A stretch of 19,866 bases of DNA from Coriobacteriia bacterium. GTDB taxonomy: Bacteria > Actinomycetota > Coriobacteriia > Anaerosomatales > PALSA-660. The notes under the pieces are model-generated. The model had not been told where the DNA came from. It searched no databases and saw only the letters and a program-made list of their open reading frames with translations. The stretch is from the NCBI GenBank assembly GCA_003133285.1, contig PKWR01000161.1, forward strand, positions 3,898 through 23,763, written 5' to 3'. Every line of letters begins with the position of its first letter. Position 1 is the first letter of the stretch. Below are positions 1 through 5,631 of the stretch, one piece after another. A program made the position numbers and the translations under genes.

Positions 1-684
1 CTCGCTCTCAGCACGTACCTTCTGGCGGCCAATCCCGCGATCACCGGGATCGCCGTCCACGAGTACGTCAGCCTGGGGTTCGCGCTCGTGGCCCTGGTCC
101 ATCTCGTCCTGCACCGCGACTGGGTCGTCCGCGCGGTGCGGCGGTTCGCAGACCGCCTCGCGAACGCCTCCCGCCTCAACCTTGTGGTCGCCGCCCTCAC
201 GGGGGCCGCCATCGCATCGGTCACCGTCAGCGGGCTCGCCGTCTCGCAGACGCTCTCCGCCCTGCTCGGGCTGACGAGCGCCTCGACCCCGCTGTGGCAC
301 GCGCTCCACGCGGTCTCAGCGATCGCGGTGCTGCTCGTGGGCGTGCTCCATGTGGCGCTCCACTGGGGCTGGATCGTGAGCGCGGCCCGGCTGCACGTGC
401 TCGCCCCGCTGCGGCGGTCGATCACCGGTGCCACAGGGACGCAGCGCACGGCCCGCGCTGTGGCCTGGGGCGTCCCGGCGATCCTCGCCACGGGGCTGCT
501 CGCCCTCGCCTGCTTCTCCTTCGCCGGCTCCGGGACGGCCGCAAACGCGGCACCGGCAGCCGGGTCATCGTCCGGCTCATCGACCGGGACCCTCACCTGC
601 CCCCGCACCGGATGCACGGCCGCGACGTGTCACGCGACCGCCGGCGGCGGCACAGGGCCCGGCGCATTCGGCGGGAGGGGCTAG
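1..684 (+). CDS. DUF4405-type membrane cytochrome b-like protein, 5' end missing
   Basis: The reading frame is open from base 1, so the true start lies left of the window; the stop is TAG at 682-684. About 227 residues are visible. Two blocks of the same kind follow each other: a HEY...VHLVLHRDW segment and, after a second pair of membrane helices, a WHALHAVS...GVLHVALHWGWI segment. Paired histidines in hydrophobic helices followed by HW or HxDW are typical of DUF4405 and related haem-b membrane proteins linked to electron transfer; family assignment is by pattern only. After the last helix a Ser/Gly/Ala-rich linker leads to a short Cys-rich tail, CPRTGCTAATCH, containing a C-x4-C-H motif that could bind a covalent haem c. 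The tail could equally bind a metal or be unstructured. The next feature is a convergent tRNA. Confidence 0.65.
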   Translation, partial: LALSTYLLAANPAITGIAVHEYVSLGFALVALVHLVLHRDWVVRAVRRFADRLANASRLNLVVAALTGAAIASVTVSGLAVSQTLSALLGLTSASTPLWHALHAVSAIAVLLVGVLHVALHWGWIVSAARLHVLAPLRRSITGATGTQRTARAVAWGVPAILATGLLALACFSFAGSGTAANAAPAAGSSSGSSTGTLTCPRTGCTAATCHATAGGGTGPGAFGGRG

Positions 685-722
685 CCGCGCACGGACACGG
701 GACTGCGCACCCGGCAACGCAC

Positions 723-756
723 GAAGGCCCGCCCCGTGAGTTCGGGACGGGCCTTC
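723..756. terminator. GC-rich hairpin between convergent cytochrome gene and tRNA-Ser(GGA)
   Basis: GAAGGCCCG at 723-731 pairs perfectly with CGGGCCTTC at 748-756, and the inner CCC/GGG arms extend the stem. The hairpin lies downstream of both the plus-strand cytochrome gene and the minus-strand tRNA. No clear T tract follows on either strand, so a role as a two-way terminator is inferred from position and stem strength. Confidence 0.55.
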
Positions 757-769
757 CGGCGCATGCGTC

Positions 770-862
770 TGGCGGAGAGTCAGGGATTCGAACCCTGGAT
801 ACGGTTTAACGCCGCATACACGATTTCCAGTCGTGCTCCTTAAGCCACTCGGACAACTCTCC
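770..862 (-). tRNA. tRNA-Ser (anticodon GGA)
   Basis: Read on the minus strand, the gene starts GGAGAGTTGTCCGAGTGG and ends in an encoded CCA. The acceptor GGAGAGT pairs with ACTCTCC. The anticodon arm is CACGA-CTGGAAA-TCGTG, giving anticodon GGA. A long variable arm, as in all bacterial serine tRNAs, precedes a normal T arm with GGTTCGAATCC. The 93-nt length including CCA fits a class II tRNA. Confidence 0.96.
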
Positions 863-911
863 GTCTTGAGGTCGTGCACCTTCCGCGTGGAAGGCGCGGA
901 GGCAAGTCGGG

Positions 912-940
912 AGTATATCCCGCCGTAGGGGCACGGGCAA
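912..940 (-). promoter_or_regulatory. Promoter of tRNA-Ser(GGA)
   Basis: On the minus strand TTGCCC (935-940) is followed after exactly 17 nt by TATACT (912-917), a good sigma-70-type pair. Transcription would begin about 40 nt before the tRNA. The leader contains a CCTTCC-GCGT-GGAAGG hairpin near 884-899. The promoter lies just after the stop of the VWA gene, so the tRNA is probably transcribed independently. Confidence 0.6.
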
Positions 941-955
941 CGCCGCGGCGCGCTC

Positions 956-1681
956 CTACTCCTCTCCGGCCTTCTCGTCCTCATCGGTGAAGAAGGCGCG
1001 GTCCGCCTTGTTGGCCGAGGCCGCAGCCTCGCCGCGATACCGGCTCGTCGCGTGGGAGAGGACCTTCATGTTCCTCGCCATCTCGTCCGGCGTCGCGATC
1101 CAGTCGCGGGTGCGGGCCGTTCCCGCCACCCCCACCGACCGGCCAGCGGCGTAGCTGTCGATGTTGGCGCCGAGGAAGACGAACGACCAGCCGGCCTCCT
1201 CGTGGACACTCACCATGTCGAAGATCGCAGCACGCTCGTAGGTGCGGCTGGCGTTCTCCTGGCCGTCGGTGATGATCGCGAACAGCACGCGCTGCGGCTG
1301 CACGACCTTCGTCGCGATGAGCGCGTCGATCCGCGTGATGGCGGCTCCCACGGCGTCGTAGAGCGCGGTCGTCCCGTCGGGACGGTAGATCGTCCGGTCG
1401 AGGTCGGTGAGCTCCCGCAGCGGGACCGCCGAGCAGATCTCCGCAACGGTGCTGTCGAAGAGGGTGAGCGAGACGAGGGCATCGCCGCCCACCTCGAGCT
1501 GGTCGTGCCTGAACCGGTTGAACCCTTCGATCGTGGCCTGGCGGACGGACTCCATCGACCCCGACTTGTCGAGCACGATGTGGATCAGCGTGTCCGTCGC
1601 GAGCGCCTTGCCCTTGCCCTGCGCCGGCTTCTTGCCCGGGCCGCCTGCGCCGCCCTTCTGTGGCGGCATGATGGTCGTCAT
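956..1681 (-). CDS. von Willebrand factor A (VWA) domain protein
   Basis: The protein has 241 residues from the chosen ATG, which follows a GAGGAGG ribosome site with 10-nt spacing; the open frame extends further upstream, but that part overlaps the regulatory region and looks non-coding. A Gly/Pro/Lys-rich N-terminus (about residues 5-27) precedes one VWA domain. The metal-ion-dependent adhesion site is complete: DKSGS at 38-42, the conserved Thr in DGTTALYDA (about 104-105) and TDGQEN with Asp139. No signal peptide or membrane helix is seen, so it is probably cytoplasmic. VWA proteins of this short type act as scaffolds, often beside regulators or AAA ATPases; none of the latter is nearby. 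It is divergent from the HTH regulator and shares its operator region. The exact partner is unknown. Confidence 0.8.
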   Translation of the reverse strand: MTTIMPPQKGGAGGPGKKPAQGKGKALATDTLIHIVLDKSGSMESVRQATIEGFNRFRHDQLEVGGDALVSLTLFDSTVAEICSAVPLRELTDLDRTIYRPDGTTALYDAVGAAITRIDALIATKVVQPQRVLFAIITDGQENASRTYERAAIFDMVSVHEEAGWSFVFLGANIDSYAAGRSVGVAGTARTRDWIATPDEMARNMKVLSHATSRYRGEAAASANKADRAFFTDEDEKAGEE

Positions 1682-1772
1682 CCCCGATGCGCCTCCTCGC
1701 GTCATCTGCGCCCGATCTCGGGCGCGTGAGTCCTTGGGGCCGGCGCGTTCCCCCGATTGCGCCGGCAGGGTC

Positions 1773-1801
1773 ATCCTGTCATGTTTGACACACGGTGTCA
1801 A
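1773..1801 (-). promoter_or_regulatory. Likely promoter of the VWA gene
   Basis: On the minus strand TTGACA (1796-1801) is followed after 17 nt by CAGGAT (1773-1778). The -35 is a perfect consensus and the -10 is weak. The -35 lies inside the palindrome at 1785-1801, so a protein bound there would block this promoter. Confidence 0.45.
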
Positions 1802-1819
1802 GACATTGGATGTCAAGAC
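1777..1819. promoter_or_regulatory. Operator region: palindrome plus TGTCAAGAC direct repeats
   Basis: A perfect palindrome TTGACAC-ACG-GTGTCAA spans 1785-1801. Its right arm is also the first copy of a 9-bp direct repeat TGTCAAGAC (1796-1804 and 1811-1819, 15 bp apart). A further TGTCA lies at 1777. These sites cover the divergent promoters of the VWA gene and the HTH gene and are good candidates for autoregulation by the HTH protein. Confidence 0.55.
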
Positions 1820-1835
1820 TCCCCTGTGCAATACT
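1806..1835 (+). promoter_or_regulatory. Promoter of HTH regulator, giving a leaderless mRNA
   Basis: AATACT at 1830-1835 is a good -10 box and ends 6 nt before the ATG at 1842. A weak -35 TTGGAT lies at 1806-1811 with an 18-nt spacer. No Shine-Dalgarno sequence is seen before the ATG. The spacing predicts transcription starting at or next to the A of the ATG. Confidence 0.5.
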
Positions 1836-1841
1836 GTACGC

Positions 1842-2447
1842 ATGAGCACTGACATCGGACTCGGAGACCTTCTGCGACGCCTGCGCACCGAGCGCGGCGA
1901 GCCGCTGCGCGTGGTCGCGGCTGCGGTGGGGATCGACTCGACACTGCTGTCGCGCATCGAGCGCGGCGAGCGGTTGCCGACGGCGCCCCAGCTGCAGGCC
2001 CTTGCCGCGCACTTCGGCTACCCCGCGGAGGAGCTCGAGGCGATATGGGACGCCGCGCGTCTCATGCGGCAGAGCTGGAGCGCCGACGCCGTGTGGCGCG
2101 CGGCCGACGTCATCGAATCGCACACGTCGTCGGGCTCTCCTCGCAGCTCGATGCGATCGCCTGAGGATCGCCCCCACGAGCGGCTGCCGCTGAAGGCTGT
2201 GAGACGAAGCGTGACCGAGGCGGACCGTCTCGATGCGGCCGCCGCCCCTATGCTCGACAGGTCCGTGGCCTCATCGATGCCCGCACCGCGCGTCACCCGC
2301 GCGGACCGGCTCGCCCAGATCGAGGACATGGCGCAGGCCGGCTTCGACGCTCTCGATACGCTGGAGGAAGCCGCAAACGACGGCGACTCGATCGTGGCGC
2401 TGCGGGCCACGGAGCTCCTGCGCCAGCTGCGCTCGCGGCTGCGCTAG
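1842..2447 (+). CDS. HTH_XRE-family transcriptional regulator
   Basis: The 201-residue protein opens with a Cro/C1-type helix-turn-helix (about residues 7-62): LGDLLRRLRTERGEPLRVVA, then GIDSTLLSRIERGERLP and a C-terminal FGYPAEEL helix. This N-terminal layout is typical of XRE regulators. The middle (about 90-150) is Ser/Arg/Pro-rich and probably disordered. The last 50 residues (RADRLAQIEDMA... to the end) form an acidic then basic helix that may support oligomerisation. The start at 1842 is supported by the -10 box placed 6 nt upstream and by the HTH beginning straight after it. It is divergent from the VWA gene and probably binds the TGTCA repeats between them. The stop is followed by a convergent tadA 34 nt away. 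Confidence 0.82.
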   Translation: MSTDIGLGDLLRRLRTERGEPLRVVAAAVGIDSTLLSRIERGERLPTAPQLQALAAHFGYPAEELEAIWDAARLMRQSWSADAVWRAADVIESHTSSGSPRSSMRSPEDRPHERLPLKAVRRSVTEADRLDAAAAPMLDRSVASSMPAPRVTRADRLAQIEDMAQAGFDALDTLEEAANDGDSIVALRATELLRQLRSRLR

Positions 2448-2481
2448 CCCGCGCTGCGGCCCCCGCCGCTTGGTCCCGCGC

Positions 2482-2988
2482 TCAGCCTTCGAGCGGCTCG
2501 GGCGCGCGCCCGCGGGCGCGGAGGATCGCGAAGAACTCTCTGAGCATCGCCGCCGATTCGTCCGCGAGCACGCCGGCGGTCACCTCGTAGCGGTGGTTGA
2601 GCCGCTCGTCCGAGGCGATGTCGTACAGGGTGCCGAGCGCCCCGGCCTTTGGGTCGACCGCCCCGTAGACGCACCGGTCGACGCGCGCGGCGTGCAGCGC
2701 GCCGGCACACATGGGGCAGGGCTCGAGCGTCACGTAGACCGTGCAGCCCTCCAGACGCCAGCGGCCAAGCGCGGAAGACGCCTCGCGGACGGCGATCATC
2801 TCCGCGTGCGCGGTCGGGTCGGCGTCGATCTCCCGCCGGTTCGAGCCGCGAGCCACCACCTCTCCGTCGCACACGACGATCGCGCCGATCGGCACTTCGC
2901 CGAGCGCCGCGGCGCCGCGCGCCTCCTCCAACGCGAGGCGCATGTAGCGCTCGTCTTCGGCGGTGTCGATGTCGGAGTTCTCGGGCAT
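2482..2988 (-). CDS. tadA: tRNA-specific adenosine deaminase TadA
   Basis: This 168-residue protein is a zinc-dependent deaminase that converts A34 to inosine in the anticodon of tRNA-Arg(ACG), an essential decoding step in the cytoplasm. The family signature is complete: TAHAEM with zinc ligand His61 and catalytic Glu63, and EPCPMCAG with zinc ligands Cys91 and Cys94. The GAVDPKAGALGTLYDI segment fits TadA rather than cytidine deaminase. The length is normal for the family. I chose the ATG at 2988 because a -10 box lies 6 nt upstream; the open frame continues much further, but that part overlaps the divergent gene. A 10-residue acidic N-terminal extension precedes the usual start of the fold. 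Confidence 0.93.
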   Translation of the reverse strand: MPENSDIDTAEDERYMRLALEEARGAAALGEVPIGAIVVCDGEVVARGSNRREIDADPTAHAEMIAVREASSALGRWRLEGCTVYVTLEPCPMCAGALHAARVDRCVYGAVDPKAGALGTLYDIASDERLNHRYEVTAGVLADESAAMLREFFAILRARGRAPEPLEG

Positions 2989-2994
2989 GACTGC

Positions 2995-3000
2995 AGTGTA
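2995..3000 (-). promoter_or_regulatory. -10 box of tadA, leaderless arrangement
   Basis: On the minus strand TACACT is followed by 6 nt and then the tadA ATG. The layout is the same as before the HTH gene at 1842. No clear -35 hexamer and no Shine-Dalgarno sequence were found. Confidence 0.4.
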
Positions 3001-3064
3001 GCGCCGGGCCCCGGGGTGTACCCTCGGCGAAGACGGCTGATCTCGGAGCAAGGGAGCGTGCACG

Positions 3065-3376
3065 ATGACGTCCCGACCGGTGACCGTGCGGATGTTCGGA
3101 TTGCTGCATCTCTTCCGCAGCGAGCAGGGCCTGCCGTCCCTCGTCGAGGTCGAGGTGCCCGAGAAGGGCACCACCGGGCGCCTCCTTGCCGTCGAGCTCG
3201 GGCTTCCGTGTGAGAAGATCGAGGGCGTCTTCGTCAACCGCACCGTCTACGGGATCGACCACCCGATCATGCCCGGCGACCGTGTCGCCTACGTGCCCTA
3301 CGGCACTCCGGGACCGCACCGCGTCTTCCTCGGCCTCTACAGCGCGGGGCTGGAAGGCAAGGAGCCGACCGCCTAG
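3065..3376 (+). CDS. MoaD/ThiS-like beta-grasp protein
   Basis: The 103-residue protein fits the ubiquitin-like beta-grasp fold of the MoaD/ThiS superfamily: an N-terminal strand TVRMFGLLHLF, a hydrophobic middle (GRLLAVELGLPCEKI), the typical GVFVNRTVYGIDHPIMPGD turn, and RVAYVPYG near the end. The VNG/VNR...L.PGD pattern is the classical MoaD/ThiS signature. However, the protein does not end in Gly-Gly; a 21-residue tail ending KEPTA follows the last strand, so it cannot act as a standard sulfur carrier unless it is trimmed. An AAGGGAG ribosome site lies upstream of the ATG. It is divergent from tadA and followed by tRNA-Ser(UGA). The role is unknown; a Mut7-C-like or TGS-like binding role is possible. 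Confidence 0.65.
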   Translation: MTSRPVTVRMFGLLHLFRSEQGLPSLVEVEVPEKGTTGRLLAVELGLPCEKIEGVFVNRTVYGIDHPIMPGDRVAYVPYGTPGPHRVFLGLYSAGLEGKEPTA

Positions 3377-3466
3377 CGGCGCGCCACATCGGGTCGGTCG
3401 ACGTCGCGCCGTTGTCGGCCACGTTCGCCCCCACCGCGACCGCCTTCGAGCGCCGCGGCCGCCGGA

Positions 3467-3475
3467 TGCTAGACT
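3467..3475 (+). promoter_or_regulatory. Extended -10 promoter element of tRNA-Ser(UGA)
   Basis: TGCTAGACT is an extended -10 (TGn plus TAGACT) about 24 nt before the tRNA 5' end. A weak TTCGAG at 3445-3450 may act as the -35 with a long 19-nt spacer. Confidence 0.4.
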
Positions 3476-3498
3476 TCCCTCACGCAGCCCGGCCTCCC

Positions 3499-3586
3499 GG
3501 AGGGGTGGCAGAGTGGTTGAATGCACCGGTCTTGAAAACCGGCAAGCCGTAAGGCTTCGAGGGTTCGAATCCCTCCCCCTCCGCCA
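3499..3586 (+). tRNA. tRNA-Ser (anticodon TGA)
   Basis: The gene starts GGAGGGGTGGCAGAGTGG and ends CCGCCA with an encoded CCA. The acceptor GGAGGGG pairs with CCCCTCC. The anticodon arm is CCGGT-CTTGAAA-ACCGG, so the anticodon is TGA, reading UCA and related serine codons. A long variable arm (AAGCC-GTAA-GGCTT) and a normal T arm (GAGGG-TTCGAAT-CCCTC) follow. Its 3' end marks the left boundary of the accessory block, and a decayed copy lies at 10752-10811. Confidence 0.97.
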
Positions 3587-3643
3587 CTGACCGAGGTACG
3601 ACCGGCAGCGCCACCCCGACTGGCGCGACAAGCCCCGAGCCAC

Positions 3644-3671
3644 TTGACGTACATACCTTCAGGGGTATAGC
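3644..3671 (+). promoter_or_regulatory. Promoter of the metal/redox gene block with internal palindrome
   Basis: TTGACG (3644-3649) and TATAGC (3666-3671) are separated by 16 nt and form a credible sigma-70-type promoter about 48 nt before the MFS start codon. The spacer contains ATACC-TTCAGG-GGTAT (3653-3668), an inverted repeat that recalls CsoR/CstR-type operators (ATACCCC...GGGGTAT), although the left arm is degenerate. Confidence 0.55.
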
Positions 3672-3685
3672 TTGCGTTACAACAG

Positions 3686-3701
3686 TTCGATAGTCATCGA
3701 A
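3686..3701. promoter_or_regulatory. Operator-like palindrome 1 (TTCGAT-AGTC-ATCGAA)
   Basis: A perfect inverted repeat with 6-bp arms lies just downstream of the predicted -10 and 17 nt before the MFS start. The same layout, including the flanking AGTnAG, recurs at 5323-5338 before the thioredoxin gene. This is the expected kind of site for the ArsR repressor encoded by the second gene; the assignment is inference. Confidence 0.6.
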
Positions 3702-3718
3702 GTGAGAGGCCCCTCGAA

Positions 3719-4909
3719 GTGAATCGCAAAAACCTCATCATCCTGCTCGGTCTGGCCGGATTCATCGTCATGGCCGACAACTGGGTCGTCTCTCCGATTC
3801 TTCCGGCGATCGCGAAGAGCGTCGGCGTACCCGCCGCGGGTGCGGGCGTTCTGATCGCCGCATACATGCTGCCGTTCGGCCTGTTCCAGCTGGTCTTCGG
3901 GCCGCTGGCGGACCGTTTCGGCAAGTCGCGCGTCATCATCGGCACGCTGGCCGCCTTCTCCGTGGCAACCGCGTTGCTCGCGCTCGGCACGACGATCCCC
4001 GCACTCGCGAGCATCCGTGCGCTCACCGGACTGTTCGCGGCTGCCACGATGCCGATCTCGTTGGCGCTCATCGGTGACGTCGTACCGATGGAAAAGCGAC
4101 AGCAGGCCATCGGCTCCTTCATGGGCATCGCGTTCCTCGGTCAGGCTCTCTCAATGGGCATCGGCGGCGCGATCGCCTACTTCCTCGACTGGCGGGGCGT
4201 CTTCCTCCTCTATGGAGCATTCGCTGCGGTCGTGACCGTCGTGCTGTGGCGAGGCCTGCGTACGGCGGCCGAGGGCGAAACGCGCAACCCCAAGGCTCCG
4301 GTGCTGCGCCCGTATCTCGACCTGCTGCGTGACGGGGCGAGCCTGCGCACGTACCTGGTCATCCTGTTCGAGGGTGTGTTCCTCCTGGGCAGCTTCAGCT
4401 ACCTCGGCACCGTTCTCGCCGAGAGGTTCCAGTTGTCATTCCTCGCGATCGGCAGCGTGATGACCGCGTTCGGAGTGGCCGCAGTGATCGCGGGGCGGAC
4501 GAGCGCCGCGGTCGCAGCGAGGCTGGGCAGGACCCGGACGATCGCCGCCGGGCTCATGCTCGCGGCTCTCGCTGACGGACTGGTGGTCGCCGGTTCGAGC
4601 AGCCTCTGGGTGACCGGGATCGGCGTCTTCCTGCTCGGCTTCGGCTTCATGACCGCACACTCGACCTTGCTCACGGTGGCCACCGAGTTCGCACGCTCCG
4701 CGCGTGGAGCCTCGATGTCGCTGGTGACCTTCGCGTTCATGCTCGGCGGTGCGGCAGGCACGCAGTTGGGCGCTCGCATCATCGGCTCTTCCGGCTCGAT
4801 AGCGATGTACGTCGCCTACGGCATCGGGCTCCTGCTTCTCGGCCTGCTCACCCTGCCGGCGCTCTCCGCTGCGGCGCGAGATCTCACTCCGGCGCCAGAG
4901 ACCGCCTGA
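3719..4909 (+). CDS. MFS family efflux transporter
   Basis: The 396-residue protein has about 12 hydrophobic segments. The major facilitator signature between helices 2 and 3 reads GPLADRFGKSRVI, and the first helix region (MADNWVVSPILPAIAKSVGV) resembles drug and small-molecule exporters of the DHA1 group. It acts in the cytoplasmic membrane, most likely as a proton-coupled exporter. The GTG start is the first start after a GTGAGAGG ribosome-like site and directly precedes a basic NRK segment and helix 1. It is the first gene of the ArsR-controlled block, which suggests export of the toxic compound sensed by ArsR; MFS exporters for arsenite and organoarsenicals (ArsK, ArsJ types) are known, but nothing in the sequence fixes the substrate. 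The downstream arsR starts 35 nt after the stop. Confidence 0.82.
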   Translation: MNRKNLIILLGLAGFIVMADNWVVSPILPAIAKSVGVPAAGAGVLIAAYMLPFGLFQLVFGPLADRFGKSRVIIGTLAAFSVATALLALGTTIPALASIRALTGLFAAATMPISLALIGDVVPMEKRQQAIGSFMGIAFLGQALSMGIGGAIAYFLDWRGVFLLYGAFAAVVTVVLWRGLRTAAEGETRNPKAPVLRPYLDLLRDGASLRTYLVILFEGVFLLGSFSYLGTVLAERFQLSFLAIGSVMTAFGVAAVIAGRTSAAVAARLGRTRTIAAGLMLAALADGLVVAGSSSLWVTGIGVFLLGFGFMTAHSTLLTVATEFARSARGASMSLVTFAFMLGGAAGTQLGARIIGSSGSIAMYVAYGIGLLLLGLLTLPALSAAARDLTPAPETA

Positions 4910-4944
4910 TCGCAGGACCCTCGAGTCGAATGGAGCGTGAATCG

Positions 4945-5280
4945 ATGGCGGTGGAAGTCCGAACACCGGTTGTGGGACGGGCTCAGAGGTCCCGGCTCGA
5001 CGACGTGTTCAAGGCGCTCGCGTCAGAGCAGCGGCGCGAGATCCTCCGCATCCTCGGGGAGACCACCCCCGACGCCGGCAAGTCGTGCTGCGCACCGGAC
5101 GAGCTGTGCGGGTGCAAGCTCTCGGACCGGCTGGGGATCGTTCCGTCCACGATCTCGCATCACATGTCCGTCCTGCGTGCGGCCGGTCTCGTTTCGGCGA
5201 GGCGTGACGGCAAGTGGATCTACTACAGCCTGCGCCGAGAGGCCTTGGACGCCGCCGCGCACGAGTTGCAGCGGCTGTAA
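4945..5280 (+). CDS. ArsR/SmtB-family metal(loid)-sensing repressor
   Basis: The protein has 111 residues from ATG 4945, which has GGAG 9 nt upstream; an in-frame ATG at 4930 is possible. It has the winged-helix ArsR layout: DVFKALASEQRREILRIL, recognition helix VPSTISHHMSVLRAAGLV, and wing ARRDGKWIYYSL. Between them lies SCCAPDELCGCKLSDRLG. This resembles the E. coli ArsR sensing loop ELCVCDLC: the first two cysteines are kept, the third is Ser, and two extra adjacent cysteines occur before it. Trivalent arsenic, antimony or another thiophilic ligand is therefore likely; ligand binding would release DNA. The matching TTCGA-N6-TCGAA palindromes before the MFS and thioredoxin genes are its probable targets. 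Confidence 0.88.
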   Translation: MAVEVRTPVVGRAQRSRLDDVFKALASEQRREILRILGETTPDAGKSCCAPDELCGCKLSDRLGIVPSTISHHMSVLRAAGLVSARRDGKWIYYSLRREALDAAAHELQRL

Positions 5281-5304
5281 CACCGATGTTGTGTCGTTTC
5301 GCCC

Positions 5305-5320
5305 GTTCGCGTGTGCGAAC
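5305..5320. promoter_or_regulatory. Palindrome GTTCGC-GTGT-GCGAAC upstream of thioredoxin gene
   Basis: A perfect 6-bp-arm inverted repeat lies 2 nt before operator-like palindrome 2. It shares the TTCG...CGAA outer bases, so it could be a second repressor site next to the first. It has no T tract and is not a convincing terminator. Confidence 0.4.
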
Positions 5321-5322
5321 GA

Positions 5323-5338
5323 TTCGATGGTTGTCGAA
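5323..5338. promoter_or_regulatory. Operator-like palindrome 2 (TTCGAT-GGTT-GTCGAA)
   Basis: TTCGA-N6-TCGAA again, 24 nt before the thioredoxin start codon. Over the 16-bp core it differs from the site at 3686-3701 only at three central bases, and the flanks GT-S-AG on the right are shared. It suggests a second ArsR-controlled promoter inside the gene run, although no convincing -35/-10 pair was found here. Confidence 0.55.
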
Positions 5339-5361
5339 GTCAGCGGAAGATGGAGGAAAGC

Positions 5362-5604
5362 ATGATCATCAAGGTGCTCGGCTCGGGATGCGCGAACTGC
5401 CAGAAGCTCGAGGCCCTGGCCAACAAGGCCGTGGCGGAACTCGGTCTCGACGCCCAGATCCTCAAGGTGACGGACTACCCCGAGATCATGGCCTACGGCG
5501 TCATGTCGACGCCGGCCCTCGTCATCGACGAGAAGCTCGTGCTCGCCGGGCGGGTCCCGTCCTACGACGAGGTCGTGACGCTCCTCAAGCGTAGTGCTCA
5601 GTAG
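5362..5604 (+). CDS. Small thioredoxin/glutaredoxin-like protein
   Basis: The 80-residue protein is a minimal thioredoxin fold of the redox-active disulfide protein 2 type (MTH895/TM0996-like): strand IIKVLGSG, active site CANC (Cys10, Cys13), then a helix, and the cis-proline in MSTPALVIDEK (Pro51). GGAGG lies 5 nt before the ATG at 5362; longer in-frame starts exist upstream but would run into the operator region. It is cytoplasmic, with no signal peptide. Genes of this family are often found between an ArsR gene and a COG0701 permease, exactly as here, and are thought to reduce or hand over thiol-bound metalloids. Its own upstream palindromes suggest separate control. Confidence 0.85.
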   Translation: MIIKVLGSGCANCQKLEALANKAVAELGLDAQILKVTDYPEIMAYGVMSTPALVIDEKLVLAGRVPSYDEVVTLLKRSAQ

Positions 5605-5631
5605 CGTATCCGCAGTGTTGGGAGATCAGTG

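Noticed and set aside
577..984. Minus-strand gene overlapping the tRNA
   Set aside because: It runs through tRNA-Ser(GGA) and its promoter and shows only Arg/Pro-rich shadow composition.
2456..2469. Terminator hairpin GCGGC-CCCC-GCCGC between the HTH gene and tadA
   Set aside because: Only 5 bp with no T tract; such short stems are common by chance at this GC content.
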